Assembly: GCA_963825595.1 (NCBI GenBank)
Contig: CAWGUE010000014.1
Location: 1-64,000 of the forward strand
Length of the DNA: 64,000 nucleotides
Direction of reading: 5' to 3'
From: JARFQH01 sp963825595
GTDB taxonomy: Bacteria > Desulfobacterota > Desulfobacteria > Desulfobacterales > SG8-13
Shown: positions 18,333-27,233 of the stretch, piece by piece
Layout: every line of letters begins with the position of its first letter
How positions within the stretch are numbered: position 1 is the stretch's first letter
Position numbers and translations under genes: made by a program
Notes under the pieces: model-generated
What the model was told of the DNA's origin: nothing
What the model saw: only the letters and a program-made list of their open reading frames with translations
Databases searched by the model: none

Positions 18333-18603
18333 TGCGCTCTTTGTTGATGAGGACCGCGCCTTCTGGTCGACCCCGACCATGAGGCAATTGAATTTTGGAG
18401 TATGAAGAATTGTTAAATCGGTGTCAAGACTGATTTGAAAGCCGAACTCTCATCCTGGTCTGTACGAAGTTTGTGGTCGTTTCAGCCGGCGCAGGGCTGG
18501 AAATCCTCACAGAGCCGCGTGCTGATGAAGATGAATGACATCGATATGTAAAAACAATTACGGCCAACCGGGATGACGGCTGGCCGTGAAAGGAGGAATG
18601 CAG

Positions 18604-18696
18604 ATGATGAATACTGAGGATACATTGAGTAGAGCAATATCCATACCAAAACTTTATTTTTGTCCGCAAAACTCAAAAAAGTATCTAAGTATTTAA
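18604..18696 (+). CDS. Possible 30-aa ORF with strong ribosome site
   Basis: ATGATG after AAAGGAGGAATGCAG opens a 30-codon frame (MMNTEDTLSRAISI...) ending in TAA. The ribosome site is among the best in the window and lies right after a GC-rich hairpin. The peptide has no recognised family and no membrane segment. It could equally be chance. Confidence 0.25.
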   Translation: MMNTEDTLSRAISIPKLYFCPQNSKKYLSI

Positions 18697-18833
18697 TATT
18701 TTTTGAAAATTTCGGCTCGTCATTTTTATTCGATTTCGATCGTGGAGTGGAAAAAAAGACACAATGTTCATATTTTTGAACACACTTGGAACAACGAACA
18801 CATAAAACTTTACAATTTCAATTGGTTATGAGA

Positions 18834-18869
18834 AACCGTGCCGGTTTAAAATTTTGAACCGGCACGGTT
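18834..18869 (-). terminator. Hairpin terminator downstream of amrS
   Basis: A 13-bp perfect stem (AACCGTGCCGGTT at 18834-18846, AACCGGCACGGTT at 18857-18869) with a 10-base A/T loop. It lies about 130 bases past the stop of the minus-strand radical SAM gene. Only a short T-rich stretch follows on the minus strand, so termination is probable but not certain. Confidence 0.6.
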
Positions 18870-19001
18870 GCGGCCGTCTGTCCATATGAGATCGGCCGGA
18901 TACGGCCGAAAAAATGTGCCTAATATTGTCATCCGCTCATTTCACGCTGATATCATGTTTTTCAAATCTTCGGGAACATATTCAGCATGGAAATTTGCGG
19001 G

Positions 19002-20033
19002 TTAGAGGTCGACTCCGGCAATGTCGGCCCCACAAAATCGACACGCGCCGTGTTCTATGAGGTTGTTTTGAACCTGAAATCCCCAGCGCTCGATGAGCAG
19101 CCGCCCGCAATTCGGGCAATCTGTGTTTTCCCCGCCTTCTCCCGGTACATTGCCGGTGTAGACGTATTTGAGCCCGGAAGCCAGTCCAATTTCGCGCGCT
19201 TTCTCCAGTGTTGCCAGTGGTGTCGGCGGTCTGTCGGTGAGTTTGTAAGTCGGGTGAAACCGACTGATATGCCACGGCGTTTCGGGTCCCAGGTCTGCTG
19301 CTAAAAAAGCGGCCAGCCCCTCTATCTCCCGGGGATTATCATTGAGTCCAGGCACGATGAGCGTCGTCACCTCCAGAAATATCCCACGGTTTTTCATTTG
19401 TATGAGGGTTTCTTTGACATGATTGAGTTTGGCCCCGCAAAGTTCACGGTAGTATTTTTCCGTGAACGCTTTCAGGTCGACATTGGCGGCGTCCAGGTAG
19501 GGGTGAATCATTTCCAGGGCTTCTTCTGTCATATAACCGTTTGTGACAAATACATTTTTCAGGCCCTTTTCAGCGGCAAGCCGGGCGGTTTGATAAGCGA
19601 ATTCGAAGAATATCGTCGGTTCCGTGTAGGTGTATGATATGCTGCGGCAGTTGCCCTGAATCGCGGCAGCGACAACACTTTCCGGTGTGCAGGAATCGCC
19701 CACGATCAATCCCTTGTGATCTTCAGGCATCTGGGCGATGTCCGCATTTTGACAGAACCGGCATTTGAAATTGCATCCCACCGTGGCGATGGAATAGGAA
19801 AGACTGCCGGGCATAAAATGATACAGAGGTTTTTTCTCGATAGGGTCGATATGGCGGGCGATGAGTTTGCCGAAAACCAATGTGTACAAAATTCCCTCAC
19901 GATTCTCCCGGACACCGCATTTGCCCCGTCTGCCATCCTTGATAAGGCAGTGATGTTTACAGAGATTGCAGATGACCCTGCTGTCATCCGATTTTCTATA
20001 CAGGTAGGCTTCCATGGTTTTCGCCCCGGCCAT
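19002..20033 (-). CDS. amrS: AmmeMemoRadiSam system radical SAM enzyme
   Basis: 343 aa radical SAM protein. The cluster motif CxxxCxxC is C87-C91-C94 (GCNFKCRFCQN), preceded by the family N-terminus with CNLCKHHC and GKCGVR (C22, C25, C29, C39). Further family marks are SYTYTEPTIFFEFAY, FVTNGY and ISRFHPTYKL. A C-terminal rubredoxin-like knuckle pair follows (CPNC near 320, CRFCG near 336). This set defines the radical SAM partner of Memo and AMMECR1 proteins. The substrate is unknown. It follows a SAM methyltransferase gene by 72 bases; the Memo partner is at 5255-6109. Confidence 0.9.
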   Translation of the reverse strand: MAGAKTMEAYLYRKSDDSRVICNLCKHHCLIKDGRRGKCGVRENREGILYTLVFGKLIARHIDPIEKKPLYHFMPGSLSYSIATVGCNFKCRFCQNADIAQMPEDHKGLIVGDSCTPESVVAAAIQGNCRSISYTYTEPTIFFEFAYQTARLAAEKGLKNVFVTNGYMTEEALEMIHPYLDAANVDLKAFTEKYYRELCGAKLNHVKETLIQMKNRGIFLEVTTLIVPGLNDNPREIEGLAAFLAADLGPETPWHISRFHPTYKLTDRPPTPLATLEKAREIGLASGLKYVYTGNVPGEGGENTDCPNCGRLLIERWGFQVQNNLIEHGACRFCGADIAGVDL

Positions 20034-20105
20034 CGATGATGTGTGCCATTTTCACTACGAGGTGGTTACTCTAATCGCAGTCGGGCTTCCACGAGGTATC
20101 CGGTT

Positions 20106-20873
20106 TCAACCGGTGACCATGCCGGTGCTTTGCTTGGCTTGATAGCGCATGGCCAGCGGTCGCGTTCTGAATAGCGGTACGAGGGTGATCACCATACCGA
20201 CAAAAGCCCCGAAAGGGCACCGCTGCACAAATCTGGACTGTTCGAAATTTTGGGTTATACTACCGCAACCGACCGGAAACTGATTGACTGTCCGCCACGA
20301 CAGCGGCACGGCCCCAGCGATGGACCGGATGAGCCGTCTTAATTCCCAAATCCCGAAAAACCTGGCATGATTGAAGATTGTTTCTGAAAAAATACCGGCA
20401 ACCCGGCGTTGAACCCCTTTGATCGCATAGCGATTGAGCACCCCGAGGAACACGCGGTCTTTGGCGACACGGCAGGCTTCCTCAATGGCTTTATGTGGAT
20501 CGTCGACGAATTCCAACGAGGTCATGAAAAAGGCGTGGTTGAAGGAGTTGTCGTCGAAAGGGAGGTCTTCTGCGTAGCCTCGGTACAATTCGACATGCTG
20601 GCCTAATCTTTTAAAACTAATGTCGAGCATGTAAGGCGATGGGTCTATGCCGGTGGCATTCAGCCCCATATCGATCAATGGAGCCAAACTGGCGCCGGTT
20701 CCGCAGCCGACTTCAAGGACGCTCTCGCCCCTGGCTGGTTGGAGCATGCTCAGCATCAGTTTGGTTTCGCGTTCGGCTTCGGATCGATAGCGCGGTTCGT
20801 TGAACCAGCGTTCATAAAATCTGGCGTCTTTGAATTCGAACACGTAGCCCATGGCGGTATCTATTTGGAACAT
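20106..20873 (-). CDS. Class I SAM-dependent methyltransferase
   Basis: 255 aa with the SAM-binding motif VLEVGCGTGASLAP (about 54-67), an acidic residue in NATGIDPSPYML, and a post-I region LPFDDNSFNHAFF. It is a UbiE/Methyltransf_11-type fold. The substrate is not visible from sequence. It lies 35 bases downstream of the DEAD-box helicase gene and 72 bases upstream of the radical SAM gene, so the three are probably co-transcribed. A link between methyltransferase and radical SAM enzyme is possible but unproven. Confidence 0.85.
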   Translation of the reverse strand: MFQIDTAMGYVFEFKDARFYERWFNEPRYRSEAERETKLMLSMLQPARGESVLEVGCGTGASLAPLIDMGLNATGIDPSPYMLDISFKRLGQHVELYRGYAEDLPFDDNSFNHAFFMTSLEFVDDPHKAIEEACRVAKDRVFLGVLNRYAIKGVQRRVAGIFSETIFNHARFFGIWELRRLIRSIAGAVPLSWRTVNQFPVGCGSITQNFEQSRFVQRCPFGAFVGMVITLVPLFRTRPLAMRYQAKQSTGMVTG

Positions 20874-20908
20874 AAACTGAGCGTTTTAAATGTGAAAACG
20901 AACACATA

Positions 20909-22435
20909 TCAGAGTTGGGTCTCGTCCTCCTGGTCCACTGTATCCGGAGCGACTTCCACGGCATTGGTTTTCTTCTTGCGACGCCGACGCCGTTTTTTCT
21001 TCCGGGTTGCAGGTGCTGCAGCCTCATCAGGTGTCGGAGCGGTTTCAAGGGGATCACCCTCGGGTAAAAACCCGAAAAACGCCCCCGGGTGTTTCTTTGG
21101 CCAGGGTTTTTCAGCTGGTTTCTGGCGCTCCAACCTTTTTTGAACGCGTCCGCGTCCCTGCACGGCCTTCGTCCGGCGTCCCTGGGAGGCCGTTTTCACC
21201 GGTCCGCTTTTGTCTTCAACAAACCAGTCGTCCTCCGGCCACGCCACGGGGATTTTATACCCCAACATGTCTTGAACGGCATCCAAGTGAAAGACGTACT
21301 GTTCACAGGCAAGAGACAGGGCCTTGCCGGTCTTGCCCGCTCTGGCCGTTCGACCGATCCGATGGATATAGTTTTCCGCATCCTGGGGCAGGTCATAATT
21401 GATTACATGGCTGATGTCTTCCACATGAATCCCCCGGGAAGCCACATCCGTTGCCACCAGGATCTTGGTGCTGCCGTTTTTAAATTTTTCCATCAGTTTC
21501 AACCGCATCCGCTGATGCAGATCACCGCTGATACCCTCGGCCGGAAGGCCGTTGCCCTTGAGTTTTTGGCTCAGCCAATCCACACCGGACTTGGTATTGA
21601 CGAATATCAGTACCCGGCTCCAATCTTCTCTGTCGAGCATTCCCAACAGGAGCGTCAACTTTTGTTCGCGACCGACATGAAACAAAACTTGCTCGATACC
21701 TTCCACAGTCACCTCTTCGGGCGCGATGGAAATAAACTCCGGCAAATTCATGTATTCGTATGTCAGTTCGAGCACGCGATAGGAGAGGGTGGCCGAAAAT
21801 AGCATGGTCTGGCGTTTGTCGTAACGCGGCAGTTTCTTAAGAATATACCGCATGTCTTTGGCAAAGCCCAGATCCAGGAGGCGATCGGCTTCATCGATAA
21901 CGACGATCTTGATACCCTTGGTTTTAAATATTCCCTGTTTGAAATAATCGATGATACGGCCGGGGGTACAAATAACGATATCGACACCCTCTTTCAGAAT
22001 GTCTGCCTGTCTCTGGTAGTCGATACCGCCGATCACCTGGGCAACTTTGAATCCGGTATCTCTGCCGATGACCTGCGCTTCTTCGTAGATCTGAAGAGCC
22101 AATTCCCGTGTTGGTGCGACAATGAGTGCCCCAGGTAAATCGGGTTCGCGATCGGTTGCAGATAGCAGGCGGGCAAAAATCGTTACGAGAAAGGCCGCCG
22201 TCTTGCCGGTACCCGTTTGAGCCTGCCCGGCCACATCCCGGCCGGCAAGCGAAACAGGAAGTGTTTGGGCCTGTATCGGTGTGCAGTATGTGAAACCGGC
22301 GCCGGCTATCCCCGCGAGAACTTCCGGTGGCAGAGTGAATTCAGCAAAGGTCGTTCGCGTAAGAAATTTAGGCTTTGCTGCCCGTTGTTCGGGAACTTCG
22401 GGATCGGGCACTAAGGGATCGGGCACTTCGGACAT
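20909..22435 (-). CDS. DEAD-box ATP-dependent RNA helicase
   Basis: 508 aa from the ATG at 22435 (MSEVPDPL), chosen for its GAGG ribosome site; the longer frame from 22486 has none. All core motifs are present: a Q-motif region, AQTGTGKTAA (I), PTRELALQ (Ia), CTPGRIIDY (Ib), VIDEADRLLD (II), SATLS (III) and HRIGRTARAG (VI). The C-terminal tail is highly basic, with a run of lysines and arginines, as in RhlE/RhlB/CsdA-type helicases that unwind structured RNA in ribosome assembly, mRNA decay or cold growth. The exact paralogue cannot be assigned. Confidence 0.92.
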   Translation of the reverse strand: MSEVPDPLVPDPEVPEQRAAKPKFLTRTTFAEFTLPPEVLAGIAGAGFTYCTPIQAQTLPVSLAGRDVAGQAQTGTGKTAAFLVTIFARLLSATDREPDLPGALIVAPTRELALQIYEEAQVIGRDTGFKVAQVIGGIDYQRQADILKEGVDIVICTPGRIIDYFKQGIFKTKGIKIVVIDEADRLLDLGFAKDMRYILKKLPRYDKRQTMLFSATLSYRVLELTYEYMNLPEFISIAPEEVTVEGIEQVLFHVGREQKLTLLLGMLDREDWSRVLIFVNTKSGVDWLSQKLKGNGLPAEGISGDLHQRMRLKLMEKFKNGSTKILVATDVASRGIHVEDISHVINYDLPQDAENYIHRIGRTARAGKTGKALSLACEQYVFHLDAVQDMLGYKIPVAWPEDDWFVEDKSGPVKTASQGRRTKAVQGRGRVQKRLERQKPAEKPWPKKHPGAFFGFLPEGDPLETAPTPDEAAAPATRKKKRRRRRKKKTNAVEVAPDTVDQEDETQL

Positions 22436-22486
22436 ATAAACCTCAATCGAATTTGCTTTTGGATTAATGATGTATCCCTGCTCCAA

Positions 22487-22902
22487 TATCGTGGCAGACT
22501 ATACCCTTTCTCTTGAGATTGCAAGCATCTGGAAGCGGTAAGTGCGTTACCGACTATCCCGGATGTTGAATGCATTTTCCCGTCTGGGTTTCTACCTCCC
22601 GAATCGACCCGTTCGGCACTTTACTTAACTAAGTTAATATAAATTGCTTAAATATCAAGATCGATCCCCGTCTCTCCGTTGTTGGCCTCGTATTGTCCCG
22701 GCGCCTGTGGTTTGGTTTTTCGATGGCCTTAATCTTTACCGGGTGTCGGCTTGAAGAAGCCTTTTCTTTGTGTTACCTGGAACGGACGGCATCCCTTTTA
22801 TTATGGCCGCCATGCGTTATATTTAAATAATCAAAACCGAGCACGCCATACGCTAACACCCTATGCCGAGGTGTGCAGATGCAAAGAGAGGATCACAATT
22901 AA
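22487..22902. other. Divergent intergenic region with a palindrome
   Basis: About 410 bp between the divergent helicase and isochorismatase genes. It contains TTAACTAAGTTAA (22625-22637), a perfect 6-bp-arm palindrome in an AT-rich patch, which could be an operator. No gene is supported. Confidence 0.4.
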
Positions 22903-23460
22903 ATGGAAGCCAACACCGGTGCTCCAAAACTGGTCAGTCCGCAGGACTGCCTGCTGATCGTCATCGACGTCCAAAAGAAACTGGCGCCAATGATCGCTGA
23001 CACGCCTGGTATCGTTGCCAAGATCCTCAAACTGATCCGCCTGGCAAGGATAATCGACATTCCGGTCCTGGTGACCGAACAGGAAAACCTGGGGGATACG
23101 GTCGAAGAAGTCCGGTTGGAATTGACCGGCATTCCCCCCGTTCGAAAGTTGTCCTTCAGTTGCTTCGGTGAAGATGCCTTTACCCGCCGACTGGTAACTT
23201 ATGAGCGCCGGACTCTGATTCTCACGGGGCTCGAGGCTCACATTTGTGTCGCCCAGACGGCACTCGGTGCCTCATCGGGGTTCCGCTCGGTTGTGGTGGC
23301 CGATGCAACAGCCTCGCGCTTTTCATTTGACAAGGAAACGGCGCTGGCCCGATTGAAGGATAATGGCGTCACGATAACCTCTACCGACATGCTCATATAC
23401 GAACTGCTTCAAAAAGCCGGAACGGACACATTCAGAACGGCTTTGCCGCTGCTCAAGTGA
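22903..23460 (+). CDS. Isochorismatase-family cysteine hydrolase
   Basis: 185 aa. The catalytic triad of this family can be read: Asp in LLIVIDVQ, Lys in VRKLSFSCF, and Cys in GLEAHICVAQTAL. The PVLVTEQ stretch is also typical. Family members hydrolyse isochorismate, nicotinamide or other amides, and many, like this one, resemble the YcaC/hydrolase group of unknown substrate. It ends 7 bases before moeA on the same strand, so it is likely in one operon with molybdenum-cofactor genes. A GAGAGGA ribosome site lies upstream. Confidence 0.85.
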   Translation: MEANTGAPKLVSPQDCLLIVIDVQKKLAPMIADTPGIVAKILKLIRLARIIDIPVLVTEQENLGDTVEEVRLELTGIPPVRKLSFSCFGEDAFTRRLVTYERRTLILTGLEAHICVAQTALGASSGFRSVVVADATASRFSFDKETALARLKDNGVTITSTDMLIYELLQKAGTDTFRTALPLLK

Positions 23461-23467
23461 GGAATGC

Positions 23468-24697
23468 GTGAAAGACTTTTTCAAGGTAACGGACCTGGCG
23501 ACCGTACTTGCAAAGGTGGCCGAATTTCCTCCCGTGGGAGTGGAAACCATTCCCCTGGAGGCCTCTGTCGGCAGGATACTGGCGGAAGATATCGCAGCTG
23601 ACCGCGACTTGCCGCCGTTCTCCCGATCGATAATGGACGGATATGCCGTACAAGCCGCGTCGACTTTCGGTGTCTCCGAAAGCAGTCCGGCTTACCTAGT
23701 GGTCAAAGACACGGTGTTGATGGGAGTGCCCCCGGGCTTTTCCATTGGGCCCGGTGAAGCCGCGCGTATCTCCACCGGCGGCATGCTGCCGAAAGGCAGT
23801 GACAGCGTGGTGATGATCGAGCACACAGACAAGCTGGATGAATCGACCATAGAGGTCTATCGCAGCATTGCCCCGGGTGTGAACATTATCGAAGAAGGCG
23901 AGGATTATCATCTGGGCCAGATTGTACTTCGCCCAGGCAAGCTTCTCAGACCGCAGGAAGCGGGACTGCTGGCCGCCTTTGGCCACAAAGGGGCCGAGGT
24001 GTACAAACGACCCGTAATCGCCATCATCTCTACGGGCGACGAAATCGTGCCGGTCGACAGCACGCCGGCGACCGGCCAGATCAGGGACGTCAACAGCTAC
24101 ACCCTGTTCGGCCTGGTCGCTGCGGCAGGAGGAACGCCGGTGCACTACGGCATTGTGCCCGACAGCTATGACGCTCTTTTAAGGACTTGCAGGGAAGCGC
24201 TGTCACAGTCGGACATGGTGTTGCTTTCCGGCGGCAGTTCCGTTGGAACCCGCGATTTTACCGTCGACGTATTGACCAACCTGGCCGATTCGCAAATTCT
24301 GGTCCACGGCATATCCATCAGTCCCGGTAAACCGACCATTCTGGCCAAAACCGGTGGCAAAGCCGTGTGGGGGCTTCCGGGACATGTGGTATCGGCAATG
24401 GTCGTCTTCAGGATCGTGGTTCAGCCGTTTATCGCCCGTATTGCCGGCATGTCCCGCTCACCGCAGCCGGCCATTACGGTCCCCGCCCGTCTCACCCGAA
24501 ACATCGAATCGAAACAAGGCCGCACCGACTTCGTTCGTGTGCGTCTCGTGCTAAAAAACGGAGCGTATCAAGCCGAACCGATATTGGGCAAATCGGGCCT
24601 GCTCAATACCATGGTCAAAGCTGACGGATTGATTGAAATCGATGCGCATGCCGAAGGGCTGGATGCCGGGGCTGCCGTTGCGGTGATGCCATTCTGA
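23468..24697 (+). CDS. moeA: Molybdopterin molybdenumtransferase MoeA
   Basis: 409 aa, full-length MoeA, which inserts molybdate into adenylylated molybdopterin. The start is GTG (MKDFFKVTDL); the ATG four bases upstream is out of frame. Visible are PPFSRSIMDGYAV (about 48-60), the STGGMLPKGSDSVVMIEHT stretch, IISTGDEIV, the LSGGSSVGTRDF loop (about 254-265) and GLPGHVVSAMV. A second, longer MoeA homologue follows immediately. Two paralogues may divide Mo and W cofactor assembly, a common arrangement in anaerobes; this is inference. Confidence 0.95.
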   Translation: MKDFFKVTDLATVLAKVAEFPPVGVETIPLEASVGRILAEDIAADRDLPPFSRSIMDGYAVQAASTFGVSESSPAYLVVKDTVLMGVPPGFSIGPGEAARISTGGMLPKGSDSVVMIEHTDKLDESTIEVYRSIAPGVNIIEEGEDYHLGQIVLRPGKLLRPQEAGLLAAFGHKGAEVYKRPVIAIISTGDEIVPVDSTPATGQIRDVNSYTLFGLVAAAGGTPVHYGIVPDSYDALLRTCREALSQSDMVLLSGGSSVGTRDFTVDVLTNLADSQILVHGISISPGKPTILAKTGGKAVWGLPGHVVSAMVVFRIVVQPFIARIAGMSRSPQPAITVPARLTRNIESKQGRTDFVRVRLVLKNGAYQAEPILGKSGLLNTMVKADGLIEIDAHAEGLDAGAAVAVMPF

Positions 24698-24793
24698 ACG
24701 ATGTCAAACTGGTGTTTCCTGGCCGACATCTGAAAAAACCTGTATATGCATGTGCATCAAGGGGGCGTGCCCTGTCACCGAAGAGGAAATCTC

Positions 24794-26734
24794 GTGAACC
24801 ATAAACGAAATATATACCTGAAAATGAAAACGCTCCAAGAAGCCCGCGAAATTGTGTTTGAGCGATTTGGGACAACCGGCGCCATGCCCGGAGAAATCCT
24901 GCCGGTACCAAACGCCGTGGGACGGGTTCTGGCTGAACCGGTAACGGCCCGGCTTTCGTCGCCGAATTTTCACGCCGCCGCCATGGACGGCATTGCGGTC
25001 GACGCCGAAGACACGTTTGGGGCCAGCGAAACCAAGCCGAAAGAATTGATCATCGGTGAAACGGCGTTTTACTTAAACACCGGACACGTGATGCCGGAGA
25101 ACACAAATGCCGTGATCATGATCGAAAAGGTCAACACCCTGGATGAACACAAGGTCCAAATCGAAGCGCCGGTCTTTCCATGGCAGAATGTTCGCAGAAT
25201 GGGCGAAGACATTGTGGCCACCGAACTGCTCTTTCCCCAGAACCACATCGTGACGCCCTATTGCGTTGGGGCCTTGCTTTCGGCCGGTATTTTTGAGATT
25301 GCCGTGCGGAAGCGACCCAGTCTGCTGATCATACCCACCGGTTCAGAACTCATCGACTGGCGCGGCCTTGACCTGGCCCAAATGGAACCCGGTCAAGTAC
25401 TCGAAAGCAACTCCTATGTTCTCGGAAATCTGACCGTGTCCTGCGGTGGGGCCTACGTCAAGCACGACAAGGTGCAAGACGATGTGGAAGCAATCAAACG
25501 TGCAGCATCAGAAGGGCTCGCGTCCGGTCATGACATGGTGTTGATCATCGGCGGATCTTCGGCGGGCTCGGAGGACTATGCCCGGCATGTCATATCTGCC
25601 CTGGGCCGGATCCACGTTCACGGCGTCACGATGATGCCCGGCAAACCCGTCATTATCGGCGAAGTCGATGCCAAGCCGGTTTTCGGCATACCCGGCTATC
25701 CGGTCTCTGCGATCATCGCTTTCGAACAGATCGTCCGCCCGCTGATCCGCAACCTATTGGGGTTACCGGACATTGAAACCCAAACGACCCTGGTTGAACC
25801 GACGCGTAAAATTGCGTCAAAACTGGGAGTGGAAGAGTTTTTACGGGTAAAGCTCGGCGAAGTAAACGGCCGCATCGTCGCCACCCCTCTGCCACGCGGA
25901 GCGGGGTGCATCACATCGATCACCCAAGCTGACGGTATCATCCGCATTCCGAACCATGTAGAAGGAATCAATGACCAGGAACCGGTTTCGGCCACGCTCC
26001 TGCGCCCCCTGTCATCCATCCGGAACACAATCGTCATCGTCGGCAGCCATGACAATACCCTGGATGTCCTGGCCGATGAACTGCGGGCCGGCAGCAGAAG
26101 CCTGTTCCTTTCGTCGAGCCATGTCGGCAGTATGGGCGGTCTCATGGCGGTCAAAAAAGGCTTGTGCCACCTGGCGGGTTCACACCTGCTCGACACCGCT
26201 GACGGCACATACAACACCGCCTACATCAAGCGCTATCTGCCTGAACTTTCCGCCGAAAACCGGGTACGCTTGGTCAACCTGGTATTCCGCGACCAGGGGC
26301 TGATCCTCCCCGCCGGCAATCCAAAAGGCATCAGGGGGATCGAAGATCTCGCCCACGAAGACATCACCATGATTAACCGCCAGGGAGGTTCGGGCACGCG
26401 CATTCTCCTGGACTACCGCTTCAAGGAACTGGCGCTGGATCCGTCCCGAATCAGAGGCTATCGTAATGAAGAGTTCACGCACATGGCGGTAGCCGTAGCG
26501 GTTTTGAGCGGCAGCGCTGATGTGGGACTGGGCATCTTCGCCGCGGCAAAGGCGCTGGGGCTGGATTTCATTCCGGTTGTCACCGAACAGTACGATCTGG
26601 TCGTGCCACAGACGTATTTCGAAAGCGATAATTTCAAGATCCTTCTGGATATCATCTGCAGTCCGGTTTTCAAAAAGAGGGTCGAAGCCATGGGCGGATA
26701 CAGCACCCATAAAACCGGAGAGGTATTAAGCTAG
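24794..26734 (+). CDS. MoeA-like protein with C-terminal periplasmic-binding-protein-like domain
   Basis: 646 aa from the GTG at 24794, which has a GAGGAAA ribosome site; an ATG at 24824 is a second choice, and the longest frame begins at 24746. The N-terminal part (to about 400) is a complete MoeA: AAMDGIAVDAEDTFG, IIGGSSAGSEDYARH and FGIPGYPVSAII. The C-terminal part (about 415-640) starts IVIVGSHDNTLDVL and continues NRQGGSGTRILLDY and HMAVAVAVLSGSADVGLG. It matches the PBP-like domain also found in substrate-binding and ModE-like sensors, and may sense or hold molybdate/tungstate or an organic ligand. The fusion is known in anaerobes. Confidence 0.9.
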   Translation: MNHKRNIYLKMKTLQEAREIVFERFGTTGAMPGEILPVPNAVGRVLAEPVTARLSSPNFHAAAMDGIAVDAEDTFGASETKPKELIIGETAFYLNTGHVMPENTNAVIMIEKVNTLDEHKVQIEAPVFPWQNVRRMGEDIVATELLFPQNHIVTPYCVGALLSAGIFEIAVRKRPSLLIIPTGSELIDWRGLDLAQMEPGQVLESNSYVLGNLTVSCGGAYVKHDKVQDDVEAIKRAASEGLASGHDMVLIIGGSSAGSEDYARHVISALGRIHVHGVTMMPGKPVIIGEVDAKPVFGIPGYPVSAIIAFEQIVRPLIRNLLGLPDIETQTTLVEPTRKIASKLGVEEFLRVKLGEVNGRIVATPLPRGAGCITSITQADGIIRIPNHVEGINDQEPVSATLLRPLSSIRNTIVIVGSHDNTLDVLADELRAGSRSLFLSSSHVGSMGGLMAVKKGLCHLAGSHLLDTADGTYNTAYIKRYLPELSAENRVRLVNLVFRDQGLILPAGNPKGIRGIEDLAHEDITMINRQGGSGTRILLDYRFKELALDPSRIRGYRNEEFTHMAVAVAVLSGSADVGLGIFAAAKALGLDFIPVVTEQYDLVVPQTYFESDNFKILLDIICSPVFKKRVEAMGGYSTHKTGEVLS

Positions 26735-26750
26735 CCGCCTGCAAGGTCAC

Positions 26751-27164
26751 ATGAAATACACGTTTACCGACCACACCGCCGATATCGGCCTGCACGTTCT
26801 CGGCTCAGACCCGGCCGAACTTTTCACCACCGCCGCCCGGGCCCTTTTTGATGTCATGATCGACGCCAGGCTGGTGAAAGCGGGACGGTCGCGCATATTG
26901 CGTGTCGAAGGCTTGGATTGGCCCGACCTGATGGTCAACTGGCTGCGGGAGCTATTGTTCTTATGGTCCGGAAAAGACCTCCTGGTGCATAAGACGACGA
27001 TCCGGGAGATCGCTCCGCAAATGTTGATTGCCAAAATCAGCGTCGATCCGTTCGATCCCCGTCGGCATTCTGTTACCACCGAAATCAAGGCCGTGACCTA
27101 TCACCAGATTGAAGTCAACCAGAAGTCGACAGGGTGGGAGGCCAAGATCATCTTGGATATCTAG
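26751..27164 (+). CDS. Archease
   Basis: 137 aa archease, the small protein that activates the RNA ligase RtcB by speeding guanylylation and allowing turnover. It begins with the family signature YTFTDHTADIGLHVLG (about 3-18); the aspartates of DHTADIG bind metal. Then come LFTTAARALFDVM and the conserved end WEAKIILDI. It lies 17 bases after the MoeA-PBP gene and 69 bases before rtcB, the classic archease-rtcB pairing. Confidence 0.95.
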   Translation: MKYTFTDHTADIGLHVLGSDPAELFTTAARALFDVMIDARLVKAGRSRILRVEGLDWPDLMVNWLRELLFLWSGKDLLVHKTTIREIAPQMLIAKISVDPFDPRRHSVTTEIKAVTYHQIEVNQKSTGWEAKIILDI

Positions 27165-27233
27165 TTTTCAGCAACCCAACTTTATGCCACTCTTTTCTGC
27201 GGGCACAAGATCGCCGCCCGGAGGTTCCCCGCC

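Larger units (their letters stand above)
18381..19001. other. Intergenic region with two hairpins and a possible 30-codon ORF
   Basis: About 620 bp, AT-rich in the middle (18690-18830). It holds a GC-rich hairpin at 18560-18587 (ACGGCCA-a-CCG against CGG-c-TGGCCGT), a possible small plus-strand ORF after a strong ribosome site (18604-18696), and the terminator-like hairpin 18834-18869 for the radical SAM gene. No longer gene is supported. Confidence 0.45.
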
